Assembly (NCBI GenBank): GCA_003640385.1
Contig: RCAB01000045.1
Location: forward strand, 1 to 64,000
Direction: 5' to 3'
DNA: 64,000 nucleotides
From: Setaria digitata
Lineage: Eukaryota > Nematoda > Chromadorea > Rhabditida > Setariidae
The position numbers and the translations under genes are program-made. The notes beneath the pieces were generated by a model that made no database searches, was not told where the DNA came from, and saw only the letters and a program-made list of their open reading frames with translations. Positions 29,001 to 40,648 of the stretch are shown here, piece by piece. Every line of letters begins with the position of its first letter. The first letter of the stretch is position 1.

Positions 29001-32000
29001 ATCTGAGACGGTAAGGAATGAGCTAGAAAGACGAAGTAGGGAGAGAGCGCGATATACCAGACATCAGCAAAATGGGGAAGACATTGAGGATCGCACTGAA
29101 TCTGACAATGGAACTGCGTTTGGAATTACGGGTGGTACTGGAGAAATGACCGCCGAGGAATCAGTATTAGTGTCTGAGGCTGGTTTAGGCGCCAGATTAA
29201 TTGTGAGTTAGAAAAGCTTAGAAGAAGAATAAATGGCCGATATACTAACACCTCGACATTGACTATGCAAAAATTTTCCCGCTGTTAAAGATTAAATGTT
29301 TAGTGATTCGTTGTTATATTAGCATTAATATGCATTTGCTTCGGGTTTAGGGATCTGATATGCAATAGCTAATTTTATTCCTGCGGGAACTCCGGTATAT
29401 ACCGCAAATTCAAGTCGAGATTCAACCCACATTTTAGATTGAAGGGAGTGGGATGGGAAGTCGTACGCAGTCACTAAGCGCAGACAAATTAGAAGAGAAG
29501 CAAAAACTAAAAGAGAGTGACGCTAAACAAAAGGATTTTGATCTGCCGTGCTCCTCAAAAAGAGAATCGATGATTTCTGAACCAAATACGCTAAAAGGTA
29601 AAGGAAATACCATGTATACTTCGAAGCCCACAAAAAAAAAGTAATTTCAATACTTGAAGAGTTTGTAGTTACAAACGTCCTCATTTTAGTTTCATCCCTT
29701 TCAAGTTTTGTGAGTCTTGTATATTTCAGATGCTGAAAAAAGGGAAAGGGAAAAATCAGCTCGGCCATCGACACCTGTTCCTCCCAATTCTCCGATCAGC
29801 TTGATGTCGCCCAAGAGTCCATCGAGTGATAATGGCGTAAGTTTCAATGCTTTGCATGCACTCCTAAAACTGTTTGATTTGCAAATGACTTTCGCTGATC
29901 TAGACCGGCTTTATTATTATTTTTTTTTTTTTTTTTAATTTGGGCTAACTGCTGATTGTGGTGCTATAGAAAAGTAGAAAGAACACTCATATCAACAAAT
30001 AAAGGATAAGCTTTTGCTCTGATCATTTGATCACGCAGTAAGATAAGAATTTACCCAATAATGATTTGAATTGTAATTGCTAAACAATCTTAGTGCAATA
30101 AAGACATATTGCAGTTACAGTAATATTTTTTTAGAAACATCATTGCATTATTATTTTGATAGGCAAATAGGGAAATTGTTTTTATGCGTTTTCGAATTCG
30201 TTTAATTTTAACATTTTCAAGAGGGAAATTTTGGAAGAATCTGGTGCGCAGTTAGTACCGTACAAACCAATGTCTGTCGAAAGGAGGCGTGCTATTTGTT
30301 CTCAGATTGGCCTACTCTTCAATTATGATTGCATGTTAGCCTTTTTCGAACTATTAAGCTTACTGAAAACTTTGAGTCGTAAAGAGAAAATGTTAGGTTT
30401 GAAATGGGTAATTAGGAAGTAAGTCTGTTCGGAAAATTGAAATTCCAGCGAGAAATCTACTGTTCGAGTAATGAGTCCTAAGGATCGTCCATCTCGAGTT
30501 GCTGGGATTATTGGTGATGGCAACTGCTTGTTTCGAGCACTAGCTTTTTATTTTGCTGGCAGCGATATAGAACATTCAAGAGTTCGGGAATGTGTAAGTT
30601 TTCTGTATACTGGCTTTAAAGTATGGAAATCATAGTGCAGTGGTCTATTTCTTTGTCGACTAGTCGTTGAAACAGGGCCATTTTCAAAACTGACTGTTTC
30701 TGAACCTAGCCTTTTCATTTTAGCTTCGGAAGGTATGTTGTGCGACGGGTTTTCCATAACAAAATAATGAGAATCAAGTGTGCTTTCACGGTACAAATGT
30801 GAAAGTAACGTCCATGGTGTGAAAGTTGAATGTCTATCGCTAATATACCCTCCGAGGCTTGAGGTTACTTTCATTCGAAATCACACAATATTGTGCCACG
30901 AGCTCTGATATTAATAACTTATTTGTAGAGGCTTATATTTTTGGTAAATAAGAGGTAGAGATAATGGCGTCATCACTACAATCTGCATTTATTTTTTGTA
31001 GATTGTTGAATTTGAAGCAGAACACTGGATTGAATTCGCTGCTTTAAAAGGCTGGTCCTCGGATATCTGGAATGATCATATGAATCATTTATTAACAGAT
31101 AGTACGTGGGGTACCGAAATTGAGCTCTTCGCCGTTGCAGCAATGTTAAGTGTTGATGTGTGGACGTTTTATGATCAGAGATGGATTTGCTACCGGCCAA
31201 GATTTAGAGTCCAAGATGGTGATGCTATACGTGAGTTTGCTTTATTGGTCCTGCAACATGAAATTTACGGTGATAAGAAGTCATTCAGTTTCTTTCTCTC
31301 ATTCCTCTTAGATGAGATAACTGTATAAACACCAGTAAATAGAGGCAAAGTATCGTGCTTAAAAAGTTTTGTGTAAGCTAACAGAATATTATCTTGTTAG
31401 CAGCTGAGACTGGGAACGATTTAGTTTGGTATAGCTGAACGCTTTCATGATTTTATATTCCAAACAATGTACGAAATATATTGGAATTTTAAGCTCTCTC
31501 TGTCAATGACTACCGCATGGGTGATAATGAAGGAATTTATTTATTGAATGAATCCAATCACTTTACACCGATGCTCGAGCCTTCGGTTAGACTTAACATG
31601 TTCTTGTTTTTTATCGGCAGTTTCTCTACCATTTATTTATTTCAAATTGAATATTGTTTTGAGATTTCAGTGTTGCATTGAATCATTAATTTCACTTAAG
31701 AAGAGCTCGATTTTTTACACTAATGGCTTGATAACTTATTAGTGATAACTTGATTTAGAATGCACTTCTCCTGATAGAAGGTGCTGACGAACGAATTTGT
31801 GATCTAGTTATAAATGCCAATGTAAGTTTTAGGCTATGAAATATCTCAGTTATTTTAGACAGCAAAGCAGCTGACAAATTTGACATTTTTTTAATATAGA
31901 AGTTTACTTTTTTATATAAACTTTTTTAGCTTCCTTCTGTGATTTACAGTGATCGTCTTTTTCATTTGTGTTTCATTTTTCTTTTCTTTTTTTTTTTTTT

Positions 32001-32392
32001 TTTTGATACCATCGCATTGAGTTTAGACGGCCATGGATTTTCTCTAATGGATGTTTTTCTTATTAAGGAAGGTTTCATGAAGCCATCTTATCGGCTTGTA
32101 TCAGTTGTCAGTCACCTAGGCCAAACAAGCGAAAGTGGTAAGTACAATTTTATGCTTATTTCTGTATAAATTATTCTATAAGGAATTTGCTGATAGGTAA
32201 CAATCTTAAACCTTGAACTTTGAAAAAAGAGGAAAATTATTTTATTTTCTAGGCCACTATGTATGTGATATTTGGTGTAAGAAAAACAAAGGTTGGCTCC
32301 TGTGTGATGATGAATCAATTTCACCTATTAACGAAACAAAAATACGGGCTCGAAATGATGTTGGATACATATATTTTTACCTTAATAGGTAA
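23081..32392 (+). CDS. USP37-like deubiquitinase with an OTU module inserted in the USP domain
   Basis: This is a predicted ubiquitin-cleaving cysteine protease of about 1180 residues. Some 31 exons run in phase from 23081 to 32392; the first ends at 23122 and the last is 32253-32392. Residues 1 to about 100 resemble the PH-like start of USP37. The USP Cys box NLGNTCYMNAML has its Cys near 267, followed by DANEFL near 345 and the pairs CDMC (397-400) and CELC (444-447). A charged low-complexity insert (about 530-880) precedes an OTU domain with GDGNCLF (Asp 938, Cys 941) and IYLLNESNHF (His 1062). The USP domain then resumes with SESGHYVCDIW (His about 1136) and ends in IYFYLN. The link exon 31930-31948 is weak (donor GTGATC), and the intron after 25992 needs a GC donor. 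Human USP37 is shorter (979) and carries UIMs, not an OTU, in this insert. Confidence 0.85.
30222..31585 (+). other. OTU cysteine-protease module within the USP gene
   Basis: Exons 30222-30334, 30449-30593, 31002-31230 and 31494-31585 encode a full OTU fold of the nematode type. An N-terminal segment PYKPMSVERRRAICSQIGLL leads to IIGDGNCLFRALAF, then DSTWGTEIELFAVAAML and finally IYLLNESNHFTPML. The presumed triad is Asp 938, Cys 941 and His 1062 of the composite. Every junction keeps phase with the flanking USP exons, and no stop or start separates them. A continuing exon 31759-31821 follows in phase. The module looks catalytically intact. I infer enzymatic activity from motifs only. Confidence 0.8.
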
Positions 32393-34076
32393 TTTTTCTT
32401 TCTGTTAAATTGGTTTTACAACTAAGACGTATCCATTTCCAAAAAGTCACGTCACATAATTTTTTAGTTTTAGAAATTTTAGGCAAGCATACTATTTGAC
32501 TTGTTTATCATAATTCAGAGACTTTACACACGGGCCCACTGCAAAGGAAATGGACATCCAAAAGCTAATCAGTAGTTTGCTTTCGATGTGTTAATATAGA
32601 ACCTTGTTCAAAAAATGTGCCAATACTACATAGTTTATGATATAGTACGTTATTGTTTTTTCTTCAAGGGATATAGATCGTAATAATTTTTTCAGCGAAC
32701 TGTTCGAGAGTGAGAATGCCTAAGTGCTGAGAGGAACGAATTATTTTATTATAACTGGTTGACAGTTCGAAAATTTTAGGATTTCTTGCTTATAGTTTAT
32801 TACCTGAATTTTCTCATGTTCTCGCTGCTTTACCTTAGAATTAGCGTTTCTGTTTACTGCTTGAATCTAATGGATATTAAGACGTTGCGTCATACTGGTA
32901 TACTGCTAAAATTGCAGTTTTCTGATCCAATAGAAAGTTTCTATGGAATGGTTTCTTTCATATCGTGGGAAATCTTGATGTTCTTTTGTACATTGTTCTT
33001 GCTCTTGGTTTAATCGTTTCGTTAATTAAAACTGAAATGGAAAGGTTATGCTGCGTACATGCAATCATAAATGAAGGTGTATTTGGTACCAATTTGATTT
33101 TCCTGACCCTCAAATGGTACTATGGATTTCAGGAAATTAACAGTGTGACATATTTTTATAGTAATTTCTTTACGTACTTCGAGTAAACTTTTGGTGGCAA
33201 TACATGAAGCAGTTTTCTAATTGGTGGTGACTGTCATCTTCTCTTCTAGTTGTTATCATCGTTTTGGTGTTATGAACGTGAAAAGGAAGATAATTTGTTA
33301 TGGAGAACCGCTGGAGGCATAAATCACAATTGCTGGTTCCGAATAATTGTAACTGATTCCATACCGCATTTTTCTACCCAAAATTCGGCTGATGTATTTT
33401 TATCGTAGTTCTCCTGGGTGGTTCATGTTTGCGAGAGAGTATGGTATGGCAACCAAATCATGAATATCTTACAGATCCGAATATTGGAACAAGAGTTACT
33501 GATGGCTTCCATACCACGTCATGACGTAGTGGAAATAGGCTGAGTTGGGCCGATGAACGAGGGAAGTAAGGTGCTACTATACTGCGAGAGATGGAGTGAT
33601 GTTTGATGTTGAATTTATCACATGGTCCTAAGGAATGCCTTGCATACGATGTAGTCCTCTTTCCCTGTATACGAACCATTATTCATCAGATAATCATTTA
33701 TCTGTGTCTTGTCTAATTCTTATCCTGCTGCTGAATTTACCAACATAGTGACATTTTCATTGTTAGTTCTAACTAGTTTTCTAAGAAGAGAAACTGGAGT
33801 TGCAAAGTGCTCATTGGATTCCATGTGGCCGGGGCAAAGTAATGAATGCATTAGCTCGTAGCGAAAGAGCTAAGGTTCAAAATGAGCATTTGAAGTGAGC
33901 TGGGGAAGTATGGTGGAGTTTTCATCTTTTTACAGACCTCCGGAATTACTGACATTCTCTGTGGATGCGGAAGGGTTGTGTTTACTGCAGTTGGTAGCTG
34001 TAAAGCGTGGTTCGGAGTCAGCGCAGTCCTTCTACAATAAATGTTCAGATTTGAGTAGTACTCCGCATTGTTCCAG
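32393..34076. other. Intergenic region
   Basis: It lies between the USP gene and the dehydrogenase on the same strand. Open frames near 32786-33186 encode hydrophobic runs typical of AT-rich noise, with no splice or domain support. Confidence 0.45.
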
Positions 34077-34099
34077 GAAATACATCACTCCCTAGATTA
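34077..34099 (+). promoter_or_regulatory. Possible trans-splice acceptor and 5' UTR of the dehydrogenase
   Basis: GTTCCAG ends at 34076, 23 bases before the ATG at 34100. This spacing fits a spliced-leader acceptor, although the pyrimidine tract is short. Confidence 0.35.
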
Positions 34100-36489
34100 A
34101 TGACTTTTGCTCCAACAAGACGTCTGGTTGCTGTTATTACAGGTATAAACGTTTTTCAGCTTGGTTCGTCTCTAAAATCAATTTTTATACCTGTTTTCAT
34201 TCAAATTTATATATTTCATATTTCGTTCCTGGTAAAAATGTTTAAATTTTGCGCTTGTGTTTTTTCTGATCATTTTTTTTTTTTTTTTTTTTTTAAAGAA
34301 ATTCCCACAACATATGCAAATCTTTTCCTTCTTTTCGTGCCACATCTTTATTACCATTACTACCACTTTTAGTTCACAAGTTAAGGTTCAAGCTCCGGGA
34401 TTGGTAAAGCCACGGCGGAATATTTCGCTGAGAAGCGTTACTGCTTATCGTTGAACGGTCGAAATGAAAAAGCGCTCAAAACAACAGTTAATAACTGTAT
34501 TTTGAAAGGCTTAAGCAAAAATTCGGTATTTTTATCTATTTTTAAGCATATTTGATTCCTACCTTCTAGTAAGCGCTGTTGAAACAGAAGGAAACTTAGG
34601 CTTAGAATCCCCATAGTATGGACAGTGCTTTTTATCATTAATTTTCGTTATGAAATTAGAAGAAGATTGTTTTAGGCTAAATACCAGTTAATCTCCACTT
34701 AACAAGGATTGAAGTACAGGAAGATTTGAAATAATGCTGGTAGGATTTGGGAGTACATTTAAGTAGCAAGTGGAAGCGAGATGCAGGAAAGGATGATTGT
34801 GATTTGGTTTTTATATGTTGTTTCAAGACTTTTTTCTAAATAATAAGCCATAACGAGAATTTAGACCATTTTCTTGACAAAAATAAGCCGTAAATGGATT
34901 TTTGGCTAATTCTTTGAAAAAAGACCTGTCAGTGATATAAGGAAAGCTTTCCACGTCTTTTTATTCTTTATGTCCACTTTATTCAAATCTTTCTTAACAA
35001 AGTTTCTTCGTCTTCATACTGCACAGGCGCTCTCCCTGGCACACTAAAATTCGATTAGATTAGGTTGCAGTTTACGAGCTTTTATTAGAAAGGATGCTAC
35101 AAAATCCCTATTTGTTTTCAGATTCTTACTACTGTTGGCGATTTGACAGATGAAAAAGTTGCAATCTCTTTGATCAAACGCACTATGGAAAAATTTGGAC
35201 GAATTGACTCACTAATTAATGCTGCAGGAATTCTAATTAACGGTACACTTCAATAAGGATTAAATACCTCCAAACCATGTTTACTGATGAAATAGCTTTT
35301 ATTTCTTGTGTTCAGTGTAATAGTTTTAATTTAACTGTCACAAACACTGTACGATTCAGGAAAAGTAATGGATTGCTCAATGGAAGATTATGATCGTTTA
35401 ATGAATGTGAATCTTCGTAGTATTATTGAATTAACACGAAAAACTATACCTTATCTCGTCGAAACGAAAGGTTCAATCGTAAACGTGAGCAGTATCAATG
35501 GTCCATGCCCCGTCAGTCTTATGTTCCTTTTTTTTTCGAAAATAATTCAGAAAAAAGCCAGGTTTCAACATCCATTATATTTGGACTACTGACTAGAATA
35601 AAAAAAAATATTTGTTCACTTGGTCCTTGTACTCAGTAAAACTTTGCTGAATAGAAAGTCAAATTTCTCCAATTTAAGTGAGCTGATGCATGTGGTATAT
35701 CACTTACTCCCCTATTTACACAGGAGTGCAACTGAAAAGGAAAATTTGAGCTGAAATTTCTTTCAGTTTGGCGGTGTAACATTCTATTGTATGTCAAAAG
35801 CAGCATTGGATCAGTTCACAAAATGTCTGGCTATTGAGTTGGGCCCTGAGGGAGTGCGAGTAAACTCTGTGAAGTAAACTTTTGAATAACTTCATTGATA
35901 TTTTCACTTTCTAAATTTTCCAGTTCATTGCTCTTTTAGGAAATACAAGTAACCCTCTCCTTTTAGTCCCGGTGTGATCATCACTGATATTCACAAGAGA
36001 TCTGGCATGAACGACATGAATTACCAAGAAGTAAATTTTAAGAAATTTTCTGAAGCTATGAAAATTAGATTTCTTTCCCGAGGATAGTTTGTATTAGTGA
36101 AAGAGCTTCATAAATTGTACTTATCTTTTGCTTCTTGATAAAAGGGCCTCCGGGAAAATTATGAAAATGCAATTATCACGAGGAAAGAGAAGTGAGAATA
36201 CGAGAATGGAGGTATGGGATTGGATTCGACGAAGTAAATGAGTTTAGGATAGTAAATCCTTAGTAGTTGACGGTACTCTGTAAGTGTGATGAGTTGCTTG
36301 ATGTTTTAAGAATAATTGTTTTTACAGTTCCTTGATCGAACAGCTAAATTTGCTGCACTTGGTAAAATTGGAAGAACTACTGATGTTGCCAAAGCAATTT
36401 ATTTTCTGGCGAATAACGACGAGTCGTCATTTATTACCGGCCATTTGCTGAGAATTGATGGTGGACGAGGAATTATGCATTTAAGATAA
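34100..36489 (+). CDS. Short-chain dehydrogenase/reductase
   Basis: This is an NAD(P)-dependent oxidoreductase of the classical SDR family; the substrate cannot be told from sequence. Exons 34100-34142, 34386-34525, 35122-35242, 35360-35511, 35767-35873, 35967-36030 and 36328-36489 join in phase into 262 residues. The cofactor motif TGSSSGIG falls at 14-21 and is formed across the first intron. NAAG follows the VGDLTD segment, the catalytic serine lies in VNVSSING (145-146), and the YxxxK pair is Tyr 159 and Lys 163 (YCMSK). NPGVIITD and the ending GHLLRIDGG are typical FabG-like features. The first exon holds only 14 codons plus one base, so simple ORF finding misses it. AATAAA at 36527-36532 is the likely polyadenylation signal. 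Confidence 0.93.
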
Positions 36490-36526
36490 GCTTCGCCACT
36501 TCGATTTCTAGACTTCTGTACTTCCA

Positions 36527-36532
36527 AATAAA
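36527..36532 (+). terminator. Polyadenylation signal of the dehydrogenase gene
   Basis: AATAAA lies 38 bases after the stop codon at 36489, a usual nematode spacing. Confidence 0.5.
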
Positions 36533-36697
36533 TCTTTTCACAATGAAATGACAAGAAATGAGCAACTGTTTTCTATAAGCATTATGCTTTAATTAGTTGT
36601 TTTAAAAAAACATTTCACATTTCTTACCATGCCTTAGTTCTGTATGTAGTTATCATAAAAAATATGTTTTAAAATGCAAATGATGTACATATTTCGA

Positions 36698-38009
36698 CTA
36701 GTTCCATAATTTCTCGATATAGCATGCCAATTTGATATCTTTTTCCGACAAACCGCTCACATCATGGCTAGTTAGAGTTACTTCAATCTGAAACAAGTGC
36801 TTTTGGCGATCCAGCACATTTCCGTTTTAATTTTTCTACGAAATGAATAATAAAGATGAAAGAGTACATTTTGACTCATTAATACAAGTAGTCTGACAAG
36901 TGCAAGACATTTCAAATCAACAAATTCAATCTTTAGATTGAATTTGTTGATTTCTTTAGATTGAATTTGTTGATTGGATTGAAAGCTAAGCTAGAGTAAC
37001 AATTAGTTTGCATTAACTATTAGTACGATGATGAAGTGGTTCACCAAGCTAGTTGACAACCGAAAAAAGTAAAAGTGGATGGATAGGGTCCCGTGGTTCT
37101 TTATCACCTACTTGATGTTTTTTTTTTTTTTTTGATATGTTTGATATGACTGCGAAAGAAGCAACCTTATTATATACATTGAACCATTCCGGATGATGGT
37201 TCATTTTCTCCGCGTACATCGCCACTCGTGTCATAAAACCGAATGCCTGAAAATGACTTTTCTCTTCCAGATTCAACAAGTTAATGAAAACTACTGAATA
37301 TTTTCCTGTAGAAAGTGTATAGTTACTTCACTGAAGTCCTTGAATTGCAAATTTTTCCGAATTGCATCTCGACCGTCAACCATTTTCCATCCTTTATCGA
37401 TCAAAGGTGCCAACAAGTGTTTCCTCTGCTGTTCATTTAAAATCTAAATCTGAATATCGTATACATCAATACTATTTGAAAAGTCATAATCCCACAATTT
37501 ATTATGAATCGATTATTACATATTACGGTGTTTGAATTCAACTGCAATGATCCTATGGAATTCTACGTCTCATTCTAATATTGTGTTTCCTTACTGGATA
37601 CTCAATGGTTTTCTGTAATCACGGTTCCCCTAATTATGGATTATCCCCATTCACTTTTATTTCATTATTCCATCTATCATTTATAATTGTGCAGCACCTT
37701 TACGAAAAGAGAAGAAGCCCACAGAAGAAATAGAAGTGAGGTTTGTTATTCGTTTTAGAGTACTTAGTGTCAGCCCGTCGTAATGTAGTAGCCTTATCTG
37801 ATAAAAACATGGCTCAAAAATGGAATTAAGTGGTTGGAAAGTGACCCACGAGTAGGAGTAAAAGATTTAGACTTTTGGAAGAGTAAAGAGGATGTCAATT
37901 AAAAGGATGAGGAAAATAAATTAACACTCACCATGACGGCTGCTTTTTGTGCTTGTGAAGCAATTTTTGCACTGCGAGTAGAGTACCAAGTCGTTGGTGT
38001 AATCATCAT
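36698..38009 (-). CDS. pcbd-1: Pterin-4a-carbinolamine dehydratase
   Basis: The enzyme dehydrates 4a-hydroxytetrahydrobiopterin during cofactor recycling for aromatic amino-acid hydroxylases. Four minus-strand exons, 38009-37932, 37443-37327, 37246-37166 and 36787-36698, join in phase 0 into 121 residues. The body matches the family closely: [37 protein letters not shown] with the catalytic histidine pair, NVYNK, and the ending [16 protein letters not shown]. Human PCBD1 has 104 residues. The extra 26-residue first exon is basic and rich in Ser, Thr and Ala with no acidic residue, so it could be a mitochondrial presequence. The donor after NVYNK is GTTGCT, a weak site, but the join reproduces the family sequence exactly. 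The gene is convergent with the dehydrogenase, 208 bases away. Confidence 0.93.
36917..36976. repeat. Perfect inverted repeat and short tandem copy
   Basis: Arms AATCAACAAATTCAATCT and AGATTGAATTTGTTGATT are exact reverse complements separated by two bases. The right arm is then repeated in tandem. It lies in the last intron of the dehydratase gene. Confidence 0.8.
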
Positions 38010-39186
38010 CAACGTAGCTGACTACGATTTCCCTTCTTGGATCTGCAATTATTCAGTTGCATTATATCCCGCTTCGGTTGTTCCACTTATAAGTCGAATA
38101 GGTTTGTGCTTCCTGAATTACTAATAATTAGTACTGATAAAGCTCTTCACAGCTGCACGACACTTTGTTAACGAATGAAAAAATAAAAATAGAAAAGTAT
38201 AATCAGATCCCAAGAACCTTTCACCTCTATTTTCTCGTGTTTGTCCAGAGAAGGAGACATATGGGACAGAGAGTGAAAGAGAGAGCACTGCGGGCCTGAG
38301 GTAATTTTACCAGCCAACGATCGATCACCTAGTTGATGCATAAAATAATTGATTTCCGCATTACATTACCCACCGTTATTTCCTATTCAGTGCGACACAG
38401 TTCTGGACAATCAGTAGCATTTAATCACGGGATAAGCATCGACTCTTTCCTCTTACCACTCTTCCTCTCATGTCCTCTAAGATATTATTAGGCTATTGTC
38501 CCATTGATTCATTTACCAAATCTACAACTCCTACCGTGCCATTTTGTGCTTCTCATCCACGACTTCCGTCTCAGACCGATACATTTAATTTTGTCGACAT
38601 TGTCCATTCACTTCATAACGGTAACATTGAGAAATTAAAGACACGTACAGGCTGAACAAATATTCCCTTAAGCTGAAGCAGCATAAGGAAGTTTAAAGTA
38701 AGGAGAGGAAGTACTAATCAGTTCTCTTCCTGTGCTTTATTTCCTTCCTAGTGTATCATCGTAGTACTAAATTACTACTTAGGGAGACTTAGTAGAATTA
38801 ATCGTATGACATGAACATGGGAAGACTTTAGAGACTTTCAGTATTTCAACGCAAAGACTAGCAACTTCAAAAAAAATCACATCGCGGAGTCTCGGACGAT
38901 AAGGTTAACAATATATTGCATTCAGTGTCACATACTGAATGTTACTACTACGATCAAAGGAATCAACAGTTAAATGGACACCATGAAATATTAAAAGTTC
39001 AATATTAGATCAGAAGTAAATGGAAGTCATTTATTTATTTGGGCACTCTTAATTTCCATCCCTACCGTAATAAACTCATAAAAGTGGAACGGAATAACCA
39101 AAAACTATTTTTCCAGCTTTTTACGGAAAATTTAAGGACATTCAACACTTGGCTTACGGTTCAACACTTAACAGTTCTATGTACAT
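38010..39186. other. Intergenic region between two minus-strand genes
   Basis: No coding exon is supported here. It separates the CHMP2B-like gene from the downstream dehydratase on the same strand. Confidence 0.45.
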
Positions 39187-40648
39187 TCAGGATTTTAATT
39201 CACTTAGCAATTTTTCGAGATCTGCATTGGCTAATTTATTCAACGGTTTGATAGCAGCAGTACTTGAGCGAGCAAGGAATTTATGGTACCATCGACAACT
39301 AAAATTCGTGAAAATAAAGTATCCTAACAACTTACGAAATGATTCGTCTACTTTCTGATTAATTATAGTAAAAAGATAACCTACAGGTACGATTTCTACC
39401 TGCGCATTCAAGTATGTCTATTTCGTCCAAAATTTTTCTAACGATTGTGTCATATTCCTCGTCATCATTTGATTCTTCTAACAAAGTATGTTCGAAACCG
39501 TCTAAAATTCCATGAAGGAATTAGATAGAATAAAATTTAATTTGGAAACCACATTGAGACTCATTTGAGCATTTAGTTGAATAAAATAATCATCATATTA
39601 TATTTAAAAGTTTCATTAAAAGTTCTATTTTAGACCCTTAAATTCCAGGTAACAACCAGGACCCTTTCGAATATATTCGATATCCACAGGGTTTCAGTGA
39701 GATAATTTCCTCACCTTCAAAACTTCACCTTTACTTTTTATAGTCATAATTCCAAATAACTTTCCAACTAATCACATATTTTGGAAAATTTTTAGAATTA
39801 AAGATACTGACAGAAACTTTAAATCAGGAGAAAAATATAACATTTCTTCAGTAACACCAAGGCATTCTTGTGTTTTAACGAACTCATACAGATTTCTATC
39901 CAATTTTCTGCATTCTTTTTTCATTACTTTCGATGTGTCGGTGGTTACCTTTTCCACTGCAATGGCCATCTGTCCTAAGCTGTATATCATTCTGTAAGGC
40001 AAATAAAATAAAAAAAAGAAAAAACCATGGGATGTCCTTCAATGATTTAGCTATTTGAAACATCTCTACTTTAAACTGTGGCCTAAGGACACCAGAATAA
40101 AGGTTGGAAGGTAATCAGTTAGCTCTCAATCCAAAGCAAGACCAAGACTTAAACGCACTTAAAAGGAATTTAAATAGAATAAAAATGGAATGAAAACCTA
40201 TTTTTAGCCTCCTGCTTTCTTAACTTCAGCAATTGTTTGGCGAGGACACTGCAGGCCTCCTTTTGACCTAGCTTTGCGAATTTTTTGATTTCAAACTCTT
40301 GGAAAAGGATAAGAACATGAGCGCTCTTGATGTTCTGCTAATAACACAAGATTAAAAAAAGCTGACGTACTCAAAATTTCCAAAATTGATATCAACTTTT
40401 TGTTTTTTTTTTCTAACGACCTACAATCACCTGCGATCTGTTTGTTTGACGCAAAGCACGTTCGTTTAAGTGCATGTCCTCTATAACTGCAGTAAATTAT
40501 CATTTTTTTGAAATATGCATTATTGGTGAGTACTAATGACAAGATTTTAAATCTTCTCATTATAAAACTAAAAATGAATTCCAAAAATCATTTACATCCA
40601 ACACCCATGCTGACCACCTTTCGGATTCGACTTCTTGCACCAAGACAT
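39187..40648 (-). CDS. CHMP2B-like ESCRT-III subunit
   Basis: ESCRT-III subunits polymerise on endosomal membranes and recruit the AAA ATPase VPS4. Supported minus-strand exons are 40648-40618, 40486-40431 and 40337-40198 in phase, an exon starting near 39976, 39501-39400, and the terminal exon 39323-39187. The peptide begins MSWCKKSNPK and continues VIEDMHLNERALR, matching the basic CHMP2B N-terminus. EIKKFAKLGQKEACSVLAKQ is a near match to the conserved helix, and VTEEM and DEEYDTIVRKILDEIDI match the alpha5 and acidic region. The end DADLEKL-type segment (ADLEKLLSELKS) resembles an MIT-interacting motif. Two points are unresolved: the junction between the TEEM exon and 39501 does not close in phase, so a short exon is probably missing, and the start of the last exon rests on a weak acceptor. 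Confidence 0.75.

Noticed and set aside
30222..31821. OTU exons as a separate gene nested in a USP intron
   Set aside because: No in-frame start behind an acceptor, no stop and no polyadenylation signal separates them, and all phases continue the USP frame. It stays open only at the linker after 31821.
32786..33186. Two hydrophobic plus-strand open frames that look like membrane proteins
   Set aside because: The residues follow from T-rich codons; there are no splice sites in phase, no start context and no family match.
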